From positions 1-7,876 of the forward strand of contig JAFDAW010000125.1 of assembly GCA_019313605.1 (NCBI GenBank): a stretch of 7,876 nt of DNA. The letters run 5' to 3'. This document shows positions 1-5,728 of this stretch, piece after piece. Made by a program: the position numbers and the translations under genes. The first letter of the stretch is position 1. Each line of letters starts with the position of its first letter. A model generated the notes under the pieces. The model was not told the origin of the DNA and made no database searches. It saw nothing but the letters and a program-made list of their open reading frames with translations. The stretch comes from Deltaproteobacteria bacterium. GTDB lineage: Bacteria; Myxococcota_A; UBA9160; SMWR01.

Positions 1-673
1 TCAGATCGATGATTCCTGTCGGGGACGGTGTCACCCACTCTCCGACCTCGACGTTGACCTCGGCGATCACGCCTGAAAAAGGAGCGTAGATGCTGACCTT
101 GTCGAGATCGGCGGCGGCGCCTGCGCGCGAGGCGCGCACCTTCTGACGCTCGGCGTCCGCGGCATCGCAGCCGGCGCGGGCGGCCTGATACACGTGTAGG
201 AGTTGGTCGAGGAGGTCCTCGGACACGATATTCTGGGCGGCAAGTTTGCGCTTTCGGTCGTATTCGCGACGCGCCTTGTCACGCGTGATGCACATCTCCT
301 GATAGTGGGCGTCGGAAGCGCGGATCGCTTCGACCGTCTGGGTCTCCTGAGCGCGCAGCGTGGAGTCGTTTAGAAGCAGCAACAATACGCCCTGCGCGAC
401 AACACCGCCTTCCCGATGCGTGATCTCGACAACGCGCCCACCGATTTCAGTCGAGAGGTGAGCGCGCTGGCGCGCGCGAATCGTGCCCGCTTTCGAGTTG
501 GTGATGGTCGAATCGATGATGCCACGACTTACGACAGTCGTCTTTACCGGAATGGGCTCTGGGGCCAGCACCGTGGCCTTCAGTAGAAATACCGTCGCGA
601 TGATTCCGACGACTACGAGCGCGCGAAAACGCCACTTGCGAAGCCGTTCGGGATCAAGCGACGCCAATACCAT
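1..673 (-). CDS. HlyD-family efflux periplasmic adaptor (membrane fusion protein), C-terminus cut by window edge
   Basis: This protein is the periplasmic adaptor that links an inner-membrane RND or ABC transporter to an outer-membrane channel. The 224 residues visible show a cytoplasmic N-terminus, one membrane anchor at about residues 17-32 (LVVVGIIATVFLL), and a first half-lipoyl segment at about 62-106 (GTIRARQRAHLSTEIGGRV). A charged alpha-helical hairpin follows at about 107-187, then the returning lipoyl strand at 190-212 (DKVSIYAPFSGVIAEV), a typical family signature. The beta-barrel and membrane-proximal domains lie beyond position 1. The ATG at 673 was chosen because the anchor follows it at the usual distance. 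The frame stays open upstream and no good Shine-Dalgarno sequence is seen, so the start is uncertain by a few codons. No transporter is visible in the window; it would lie beyond the left edge. The substrate cannot be inferred. The 114-bp gap to the dioxygenase gene on the same strand leaves it open whether they share a transcript. Confidence 0.9.
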   Translation of the reverse strand, partial: MVLASLDPERLRKWRFRALVVVGIIATVFLLKATVLAPEPIPVKTTVVSRGIIDSTITNSKAGTIRARQRAHLSTEIGGRVVEITHREGGVVAQGVLLLLLNDSTLRAQETQTVEAIRASDAHYQEMCITRDKARREYDRKRKLAAQNIVSEDLLDQLLHVYQAARAGCDAADAERQKVRASRAGAAADLDKVSIYAPFSGVIAEVNVEVGEWVTPSPTGIIDL

Positions 674-787
674 GACACCGATGCTAGCAGCCGGGAGCCT
701 CTGCGAGATACGCCTCGGAGTGCGAAAATCGATGGGATTCGGGCCAGCGCGTCGCGCCGAGGCCCCCGATTTCGCGACCCCCCGGCT

Positions 788-1582
788 TCATCGCCCCGCG
801 AGCCGCTTCGCGTCCACCTTGAACATGCGGCCCGCACCACCCTGGTAGGTAAATATCAACGCTCTTCGTCGCTCTGTTGAATCGTTCGGCCCGGAGCCGT
901 GCACGATGGACGGGCTGAAGAAGAGCAGGCTGCCCGCCAACAGGGTGACCGGCAGCTGCAGCGACTCATCGAAGTACGCGGGATCCGTGAAGAGCGGCCC
1001 CAGCCGCCCTTCCCCTTCGAGGCCCGGCAACATCCCGCCACGGTGACTGCCCGGAATCACCCGAAGGCAGCCATTCACCTCCGTCGCATCATCGATGCTG
1101 ATCATGACGTTGGGCAAACGCTCCACATCGGCAAAGAAATGCGCCCAGTAGGGAGAATCCTGGTGCCAGCGAAAGCGCGACCCCTCGCCGGGCCGCTTGA
1201 GGTTGAGCTTGTCGGTGAATAGCGAGACCTCGGTTTCACCCAACAGGCCGCGCATGGGATCCACCAGGCGCGGGTCGTCGATCAGCCGATCGACGCGCTC
1301 GTCGAGATGGTGGAAGGGTTCGATGACCCGGACCGTCTTCGAACCGGGCAGATGTTCGAATTGAATCGTCGCGCCCGACGCCTCGCAGTAGACGTTCCCG
1401 TCGATCTGGTAGGTATGCCCACCGGCGCTGGCCGCCTGGCTGGCCCGAGCCGCGCAGCATTCGACGGCGTCGCGGATCTCGTCGACCTCATCCTCAGCGA
1501 AAGCACCCGTGCGAATGAAGAAACCGTCTTCCGCGTAAGCGCGCTTCTCGATTGCACTCAGGCGGAAGCCACGATCGCTCAT
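788..1582 (-). CDS. Phytanoyl-CoA dioxygenase (PhyH) family Fe(II)/2-oxoglutarate oxygenase
   Basis: This is a probable non-haem iron, 2-oxoglutarate-dependent hydroxylase of 264 residues, close to the usual PhyH length. The double-stranded beta-helix metal triad is visible: H140-x-D142 in FRWHQDSPYW and distal H228 in PSIVHGSGPN. The arginines at 238-240 (ERRRALIFTY) are placed to hold the 2-oxoglutarate carboxylate. The N-terminal AYAEDGFFIRTGAF stretch (about 15-28) and CLRVIPGSHRGG (172-183) are also typical. The ATG at 1582 is preferred over an open extension reaching 1696. It overlaps the stop of the upstream kinase-like gene as ATGA, and the family homology begins just after it, whereas the extension is low-complexity and lies inside the upstream gene in another frame. 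The overlap implies translational coupling. The family acts on many small molecules (lipid acyl-CoA, ectoine, secondary metabolites), and the substrate here cannot be read from the sequence. Confidence 0.88.
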   Translation of the reverse strand: MSDRGFRLSAIEKRAYAEDGFFIRTGAFAEDEVDEIRDAVECCAARASQAASAGGHTYQIDGNVYCEASGATIQFEHLPGSKTVRVIEPFHHLDERVDRLIDDPRLVDPMRGLLGETEVSLFTDKLNLKRPGEGSRFRWHQDSPYWAHFFADVERLPNVMISIDDATEVNGCLRVIPGSHRGGMLPGLEGEGRLGPLFTDPAYFDESLQLPVTLLAGSLLFFSPSIVHGSGPNDSTERRRALIFTYQGGAGRMFKVDAKRLAGR

Positions 1583-2235
1583 GCGTGCCCAGGCCGAACC
1601 GCCGGCACGGTCAACTCGACGCGATTGCCCGAGCCCAGGGAATGGCATGCGATCTGGCCTCGACGCGGCCGAAGAATCGCATCCGCAACCGCGCACAAGA
1701 GCGTACGGCCCCTCAGGGCACGGTCCGCGTCCGCTTCGAACTCAGTCTCGCCATCGACGCGAAAGATGATCGACTGCGCTTGTTCGACGGCGGAAACGGC
1801 GACCCTTCCGGTTGGCGCCGACTCCTCCAGAGCCTGATAGACCAAGGTCAGCAGGATGTGGTGAAGCGGCTCGGGGTCGATGGCCGCCATCGGAAGGCCG
1901 GCCGCCGATTCGAGATCGACCGAAACCCTGGTGTCGCAGCTCTCCTCGACGCCGCAGCGCACGCCGTCGAGCACTCCGACGAGATCGATATGCGGCGCAT
2001 CGCCAGGCACGGGCGACACCAGTGGCCGGATCTGGGCGAGCAACGAACCCATCCGTGACGAGAGTTCTCCGATCGTCGCGGAGACTTCCGAAAGCTCCGC
2101 CTCGGTCATCTCGGCGTCGATCAAATGGGCGTGCAGTCGCGTAGCGGCCAGCAGATTGCCGATCTCGTGACCGAGCGCGAACACGAGATCCATCGGCTCC
2201 AGGCGCGCACTGTCTTTCGCCGCTTCCATGGTCAC
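1579..2235 (-). CDS. Short sensorless histidine-kinase-like protein with degenerate ATP-binding domain
   Basis: This 218-residue protein keeps the two-part core of a histidine kinase but has no sensor or membrane segment. Residues 17-72 look like a DHp dimerisation domain with an H-box, ALGHEIGNLLAATR, giving phospho-acceptor candidate H23 followed by the E24-x-x-N27 pattern. Residues 83-213 follow the order of a HATPase fold, ending in RRGQIACHSLGSGNRVELTVP. The nucleotide-binding signatures are eroded. The N-box region (HHILLTLVYQALEES, about 125-139) lacks the asparagines, and the DxGxG G1 motif is not seen at 160-172. This architecture recalls phosphotransferases such as ChpT, which relay phosphate without binding ATP; that is an inference from architecture only. 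The start is GTG at 2235 with GGAG six bases upstream; an ATG two codons later is the alternative. The gene overlaps the PhyH gene by four bases. No response regulator is in the window. Confidence 0.75.
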   Translation of the reverse strand: MTMEAAKDSARLEPMDLVFALGHEIGNLLAATRLHAHLIDAEMTEAELSEVSATIGELSSRMGSLLAQIRPLVSPVPGDAPHIDLVGVLDGVRCGVEESCDTRVSVDLESAAGLPMAAIDPEPLHHILLTLVYQALEESAPTGRVAVSAVEQAQSIIFRVDGETEFEADADRALRGRTLLCAVADAILRPRRGQIACHSLGSGNRVELTVPAVRPGHA

Positions 2236-2241
2236 CGCTAA

Positions 2242-2245
2242 CTCC
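2242..2245 (-). promoter_or_regulatory. Ribosome binding site supporting the GTG start of the kinase-like gene
   Basis: On the minus strand, GGAG sits six bases before the GTG at 2235 and twelve bases before the alternative ATG at 2229. The spacing favours GTG as the start codon. Confidence 0.5.
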
Positions 2246-2328
2246 GCGAAAGATTCGATCCCGACAATCTAGCCGACCCGATTCGGCCAAAGCCACGAGA
2301 ATCGAACGCGCTCGAAGCGCCAACGCAA

Positions 2329-2336
2329 GTTATACT
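2329..2336. promoter_or_regulatory. Candidate bidirectional -10 element between divergent genes
   Basis: The core GTTATACT reads TATACT on the plus strand (towards the phosphatase gene) and TATAAC on the minus strand (towards the kinase-like gene). Each matches the sigma-70 consensus TATAAT at five of six positions. It sits in the middle of the 154-bp gap between the two starts, in otherwise GC-rich sequence. I see no convincing -35 hexamer on either side, so this is a motif-level call only. Confidence 0.35.
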
Positions 2337-2377
2337 GGCCGCCTGCCGCGATTGCGAGCGGCTGCCTGTCTCATTTT

Positions 2378-2383
2378 GGTGGA
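2378..2383 (+). promoter_or_regulatory. Ribosome binding site deciding a TTG start
   Basis: GGTGGA lies six bases before the TTG at 2390. No in-frame ATG occurs until about residue 90, which falls after the first catalytic motif, so this site and the TTG define the phosphatase start. Confidence 0.5.
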
Positions 2384-2389
2384 ACCGAA

Positions 2390-3259
2390 TTGGCAGAAGC
2401 TGGCGCTGAAGATTCCGCAGCACCCTCGATCGCGATTCTACGCGGCTCTGAGTCCCAGATCATCGGCGGCGTCTCGGCGGTTTCGGAGGGAAGTGCCGCG
2501 ATTTCACTCTCACAGGGCGGCTTCAAGAAGCGCTATTCGCATACCGACCCCAACGAAGACGCGGCCGCGTTCGCGCTCGGCGAGGCAGGTGTCTTGCTGG
2601 CAGTGGCAGATGGTCACAACGGCTGCGACGCCGCAGAAGCAACCCTCGACGAACTCATGCGTCGGGCCGGCACGCTTCTGACACGCGACGGAAACACGGC
2701 CGATGAGTGGTGGGCAAAGGCCGTCCTGGAGACCATCGGCGCGATCCAGACATCACTGGTCTCGCGGGTCGCGCAGGGTGTTCGCGGCCATTCCAGAACC
2801 ACGCTCGCGCTGGCGCTGGTGCTACCAGGCGAGGACCGGCTCGCGTTCGCGTCGGTGGGAGACAGCCACATCTTTCGCGTGTGCCCGAACGAAGTCGTGG
2901 ATCTCGGATCCCACTCCGAGGGAAGGCGCTGTTTTCTCGGCAATCCCGCCGATGATCTGGCCGCTCTCGCCAGAAACAGCGTCGTGGGAATCGAACCGAT
3001 TGCCAATACGCAAGCCGTGATCCTCGCAACCGACGGGATCTCCGAATCCGGGATCGGCGTGGACGTCCCGGAATTCACCGTCGCCGAGTGTGCCGCTGGC
3101 GTGGAACACTTCGCGCTGGAACTGCGCCCACTGGAACTCGCTCGAAAAGTCTCCGACGCCACGCTCGCCGCTCATCAGCGCCATCGAGCCGGCGACAACA
3201 TCGCCACCGCCGTCACCTGCCTGCCGCCGCGGAAGGATGCTGCGACCGGCGCCGAATGA
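2390..3259 (+). CDS. PP2C-family (PPM) serine/threonine protein phosphatase
   Basis: This is a 289-residue single-domain metal-dependent phosphatase, predicted soluble and cytoplasmic, that would remove phosphate from Ser/Thr residues of partner proteins. The PPM motifs appear in order: NED at 55-57, VADGHNG at 72-78 (metal ligand D74), SRTTLALAL at 135-143, ASVGDSHIFRV at 154-164, ILATDGISES at 211-220 (metal ligand D215) and GDNIATAVTC at 268-277 (metal ligand D269). All core aspartates are therefore retained and activity is plausible. The roughly 45-residue N-terminal lead-in has no recognisable domain. Translation starts at TTG 2390 behind a GGTGGA site. The gene is divergent from the kinase-like/PhyH pair and convergent with the FAD oxidoreductase. 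No partner Ser/Thr kinase, anti-sigma factor or STAS protein is seen nearby, so the target is unknown. Confidence 0.88.
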   Translation: MAEAGAEDSAAPSIAILRGSESQIIGGVSAVSEGSAAISLSQGGFKKRYSHTDPNEDAAAFALGEAGVLLAVADGHNGCDAAEATLDELMRRAGTLLTRDGNTADEWWAKAVLETIGAIQTSLVSRVAQGVRGHSRTTLALALVLPGEDRLAFASVGDSHIFRVCPNEVVDLGSHSEGRRCFLGNPADDLAALARNSVVGIEPIANTQAVILATDGISESGIGVDVPEFTVAECAAGVEHFALELRPLELARKVSDATLAAHQRHRAGDNIATAVTCLPPRKDAATGAE

Positions 3260-3309
3260 AGCCCGCCGCGCGAAGCCTTCGCGAAAATCTGATTTCACAG
3301 ACCCGTTAG

Positions 3310-3328
3310 CAGGTTGCTGAAATACTCC
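3310..3328 (+). repeat. Left terminal inverted repeat of the miniature element
   Basis: CAGGTTGCTGAAATACTCC, adjacent to the left TTAG. It differs from the reverse complement of the right end only at positions 5 and 15. Confidence 0.85.
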
Positions 3329-3364
3329 GGACCGAGCCCGGCGCGGAGATTCGGGCTGAGTCGA

Positions 3365-3381
3365 GCTGGCCGAAGGCCAGC
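3365..3381. other. Perfect 7-bp hairpin inside the miniature element
   Basis: GCTGGCC and GGCCAGC pair around a GAA loop. Further small hairpins lie at 3389-3401 (GCGAC/GTCGC around TAC) and 3426-3436 (TAGCG/CGCTA around one G). Together they would give a strongly folded RNA or single-stranded DNA. None is followed by a U-tract typical of an intrinsic terminator. Confidence 0.6.
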
Positions 3382-3491
3382 GATGCTAGCGACTACGTCG
3401 CCGTCAAGGCGCAAAAACGCAGCCATAGCGGCGCTACGGCGAGGTTTCGCAACGCAGAACTCGGCCCGAAGATCCGTGCTGGGCGACGGGA

Positions 3492-3510
3492 GGAGTTTTT
3501 CAGCATCCTG
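3492..3510 (-). repeat. Right terminal inverted repeat of the miniature element
   Basis: On the minus strand it reads CAGGATGCTGAAAAACTCC, 17 of 19 identical to the left end. Its outer bases supply the last codons and the TGA stop of the FAD oxidoreductase gene. Confidence 0.85.
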
Positions 3511-4621
3511 TTAGAAGTTCGACCACCCGTTCGGCAATCGCAGGAGAAGCGGTGAGCCCCGGCGACTCGATTCCGATCAGATTCACGAACGCCGGAAAGC
3601 CGGCATCCGACTCCTCGCAGATTTCGAAATCGCGAAAGGATTCACCGGGGCCAGCGAGCTTCGGCCGGACGCCCGCAAAATCCGGCGTCAGCGATTCGTC
3701 ATCCAGCGCGGGGAGATAGCGGCGAACCGCTCGCGCAAAAGTCGCTCGCTTGCTCTCGTCGACTTCGTATCGAACCGCGTCGACGTATTCGGTGTCGGGT
3801 CCCAGACGTAGCCGCCCCGCCAAATCGGTCGTGATGTGGATTCCGAGGCCCCCATCCGAGGGGACGGGGTAGATCAGGGTCGAAACCCGCAGCCCGCAAG
3901 CCGGTGCCAGCGCAAAGTAATCCCCCTTGCACAGGTGCAGGCGATAACCGCGGGCATCGACATCGAAACCCGCGCACTCCGCCACCGCTTCGCTACCGAG
4001 CCCCGCCGCGTTGACCACAGCCGCGCACTCGATCTCGCTCAGCGCACCGCTCGCATCGCGCGCACGGAGCCGATACCCCGCCGGGCTGCGCTCGATCGCG
4101 ACCACTTCCACACACAGCGCGAGCATTGCGCCAAACGACTCCGCTTCTGCGAGAAACGAAACGGAAAGTGCGTGGGCGTCCACGATCCCGGTCTCGGGTG
4201 AGACGAGTGCCGCTTCGCAGCGGACGTCGGGTTCGCTTCGCTGGACCTCTTCAGGCCCGATGATTTCGAGACCCGTGACACCGTTGGCGATCCCGCGCTC
4301 GCGCAGCGCCTCCAGCGTGGCGATCTCGGACACCTCGGCCGCGACGATTAATTTTCCGGTCTTGCGATGGGGGATCTTGCGTTCCGCGCAGCGCGCGTAG
4401 AGCAACTCCCGTCCCGCAACGCAGAGCGTCGCCTTGAGCGAACCCGCCGGGTAGTAGATGCCGGCGTGGATCACCTCGCTGTTTCGGGTGCTGGCCTCCT
4501 GCGCGATCGCCGTGTTGCGCTCGACGACGATCACCGAACGCCCGCGGCGTGCCAACGCCGCTGCCGTCGCGAGGCCAACCACCCCGGCACCGACGACGAC
4601 GACGTCCGCCTCGGTCGACAC
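3500..4621 (-). CDS. FAD-dependent oxidoreductase, L-2-hydroxyglutarate dehydrogenase (LhgO/L2HGDH)-like
   Basis: This 373-residue flavoprotein belongs to the D-amino-acid oxidase (DAO) superfamily. The N-terminal Rossmann motif VVVVGAGVVGLATA (7-20) ends with the ribose-binding acid E34. RNSEVIHAGIYYPAGSLKA (46-64) and the C-terminal NLIGIESPGLTASPAIAERV are signatures of the L-2-hydroxyglutarate oxidase/dehydrogenase group, which oxidises L-2-hydroxyglutarate to 2-oxoglutarate and passes electrons to oxygen or quinones. It is shorter than E. coli LhgO (about 420 residues), so a related 2-hydroxyacid or glycerol-3-phosphate-like substrate is possible. The start is GTG 4621: a TGA sits four codons upstream in frame and no ATG follows nearby; the Shine-Dalgarno sequence is weak. 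The last codons and the stop come from the miniature element. The gene lies 62 bp downstream of the PfkB kinase on the same strand, probably co-transcribed. Confidence 0.85.
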   Translation of the reverse strand: MSTEADVVVVGAGVVGLATAAALARRGRSVIVVERNTAIAQEASTRNSEVIHAGIYYPAGSLKATLCVAGRELLYARCAERKIPHRKTGKLIVAAEVSEIATLEALRERGIANGVTGLEIIGPEEVQRSEPDVRCEAALVSPETGIVDAHALSVSFLAEAESFGAMLALCVEVVAIERSPAGYRLRARDASGALSEIECAAVVNAAGLGSEAVAECAGFDVDARGYRLHLCKGDYFALAPACGLRVSTLIYPVPSDGGLGIHITTDLAGRLRLGPDTEYVDAVRYEVDESKRATFARAVRRYLPALDDESLTPDFAGVRPKLAGPGESFRDFEICEESDAGFPAFVNLIGIESPGLTASPAIAERVVELLTGC

Positions 4622-4683
4622 GGGCGGCGATCAGCCGGAGCTCGGACGGCTGCCGCCATCCCATTCGAACGCGATCCACGCTC

Positions 4684-5619
4684 TCAAAAGCCGATACCGA
4701 ACTCGCGCTCATAGCGGGAGCGGAATTCGTCGAGGCTGAGCACGAGATTCTGGGTTCCCTCGACTTCCACCTGGTACGAGCCGAGCAGGCTTCCCATTCT
4801 GCCCGCGACTTCGAAGGAAAGGCCGCGCGCCCGCCCGGCCATCAAGCCCGCGCGGTAAGCGTCGCCACAGCCGGTCGGATCGACGACCGTCGGGGCGTCC
4901 ACGGGCGGGATCTCGATCTTCTCGCCCCCACTGTGGATCGCCGACCCCTCCGGGCCGGCGGTGATGACGACCGCGTCGCAGCGCGCAAAGAGTTCTTCCT
5001 CGCTGCAACCGGTCTTCTCCAATGTCAGAGACCACTCGTAGTCGTTCACGATGTAGACCGCGGATCCGTCGATCAACTCGAGGAGCTCGCTGGGCTCCAG
5101 AATCGGCAACCCGTGACTCGGATCGATGTAGGTGGGGATGCCGCGCTGTTTCAATTTGCGCCCGTGCTCGATCATCGCCCGCTTGCCGTTCGCGGTAACG
5201 ATCGCCAAGGAGGCTTCGCCGTCGATATCTTCGACCCGAGCCTCGTGGGCGCGCGCCATCGCACCCTCGTAGAACGCCCAGATCTGGCTGTGATCGAGAT
5301 CCGTGGTCACGAAGCCCTGCGCGGTGCGCACATCCTCGAAGATCCGGATCCCGTCGCGGCTGATGTCGTGACGCGCCAACCAGTCTGCGTACGGGCCGAA
5401 GTCGCTGCCCGCGGTCGCGAGGATCAGCGGGTCTTCGCCGAGCATCTTCAGATAGAAGGCGATGTTCCCCGCCGTGCCACCGAAGTGCGTCTTCAGACTC
5501 GTGATGTTGAATGAGACGTTCAGCGTGTGGAGCTTGTCGGGCAGAATGTGGTGCTTGAAATGGTCCGGGAAGACCATGATGTGATCGAGCGCAACGGCTC
5601 CGGACACGTAGATCGGCAT
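4684..5619 (-). CDS. PfkB/ribokinase-family carbohydrate or nucleoside (adenosine-like) kinase
   Basis: This is a 311-residue cytoplasmic kinase that would transfer phosphate from ATP to a sugar or nucleoside hydroxyl. The N-terminal signature THFGGTAGNIAFYLKMLG (44-61) matches the PfkB glycine-rich substrate region. N192-D-Y-E195 fits the NxxE magnesium motif, and DPTGCGDAYRAGLM (247-260) holds the anion hole and catalytic base D253. The residues before GD are TGC rather than the common GA, a variant I associate with adenosine-kinase-like PfkB proteins of proteobacteria; substrate remains inferred. The ATG at 5619 follows a strong CTGGAGGAAAC site. The same frame is open upstream to 6405, but that part is antisense to purN and is not coding. 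The gene probably heads an operon with the FAD oxidoreductase downstream and is divergent from purN across 105 bp. Confidence 0.88.
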   Translation of the reverse strand: MPIYVSGAVALDHIMVFPDHFKHHILPDKLHTLNVSFNITSLKTHFGGTAGNIAFYLKMLGEDPLILATAGSDFGPYADWLARHDISRDGIRIFEDVRTAQGFVTTDLDHSQIWAFYEGAMARAHEARVEDIDGEASLAIVTANGKRAMIEHGRKLKQRGIPTYIDPSHGLPILEPSELLELIDGSAVYIVNDYEWSLTLEKTGCSEEELFARCDAVVITAGPEGSAIHSGGEKIEIPPVDAPTVVDPTGCGDAYRAGLMAGRARGLSFEVAGRMGSLLGSYQVEVEGTQNLVLSLDEFRSRYEREFGIGF

Positions 5620-5623
5620 GTTT

Positions 5624-5628
5624 CCTCC
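5624..5628 (-). promoter_or_regulatory. Strong ribosome binding site of the PfkB kinase
   Basis: GGAGG on the minus strand, four bases before the ATG at 5619. It fixes the start and rules out the much longer open frame through purN. Confidence 0.8.
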
Positions 5629-5637
5629 AGAGCGCGC

Positions 5638-5666
5638 AGTCTCGCGGTCCGCGCGCCGAGCGTCAA
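5638..5666 (-). promoter_or_regulatory. Weak candidate promoter for the PfkB kinase operon
   Basis: On the minus strand TTGACG (5666-5661) matches a -35 box at five of six positions, and 17 bases later GAGACT (5643-5638) is a poor -10 (three of six). The position, about 19 bases ahead of the start codon at the nearer edge, would give a very short leader barely including the GGAGG site. Confidence 0.25.
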
Positions 5667-5679
5667 TGCCATCAGTTGT

Positions 5680-5728
5680 TAGAATGCCCACGATGCGGCG
5701 CATCTTCGACTCCCTGATGAACCCATGA
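5680..5728 (+). promoter_or_regulatory. Possible -10 box and 11-codon leader ORF ending on the purN start
   Basis: TAGAAT at 5680-5685 resembles a -10 box. An ATG at 5693, seven bases beyond it, opens a short frame (MRRIFDSLMNP) whose TGA at 5726-5728 overlaps the purN ATG as ATGA. An in-frame ATG at 5684 would lengthen it to 14 codons. purN itself has no good Shine-Dalgarno sequence, so coupling to this leader is plausible. No -35 box is visible and no experiment supports translation of the leader. Confidence 0.3.

Larger units (their letters stand above)
3306..3514. mobile_element. MITE-like 201-bp element (3310-3510) with TTAG target-site duplication
   Basis: The element carries 19-bp terminal inverted repeats that match at 17 of 19 positions and is flanked by identical TTAG tetramers at 3306-3309 and 3511-3514. 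It encodes no transposase. Deleting the element plus one TTAG joins the FAD oxidoreductase frame to a stop at 3295-3297: the end ELLTGL is restored where the present gene reads ELLTGC. The old end and the new end have the same number of residues, which strongly supports a clean insertion. Inverted symmetry continues weakly to about 58 bp from each end (about 41 of 58 matches by hand), and several short hairpins fill the interior. It lies between convergent genes. A 4-bp duplication would fit several transposase families; I cannot assign one. Confidence 0.8.

Noticed and set aside
1583..1696. N-terminal extension of the PhyH protein by 38 residues
   Set aside because: The extension overlaps the kinase-like gene in another frame and is low-complexity. 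The ATGA junction at 1579-1582 gives a better start.
1552..2058. Plus-strand open frame opposite the kinase-like gene
   Set aside because: Charged, histidine/arginine-rich translation with no recognisable motif; antisense shadow.
2822..3298. Minus-strand open frame opposite the PP2C gene
   Set aside because: The PP2C motifs on the plus strand are complete and this frame shows none of its own.
3314..3514. 66-codon plus-strand frame spanning the miniature element
   Set aside because: It lies wholly within the inverted-repeat element, ends in the TTAG duplication, has no ribosome site and shows a biased composition. Not counted as a gene, although it would be worth checking if the frame is kept open among element copies.
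4549..5514. 321-codon plus-strand open frame opposite the kinase and FAD genes
   Set aside because: Arginine/proline-rich low-complexity translation with no family resemblance; it is a shadow of the two minus-strand genes.
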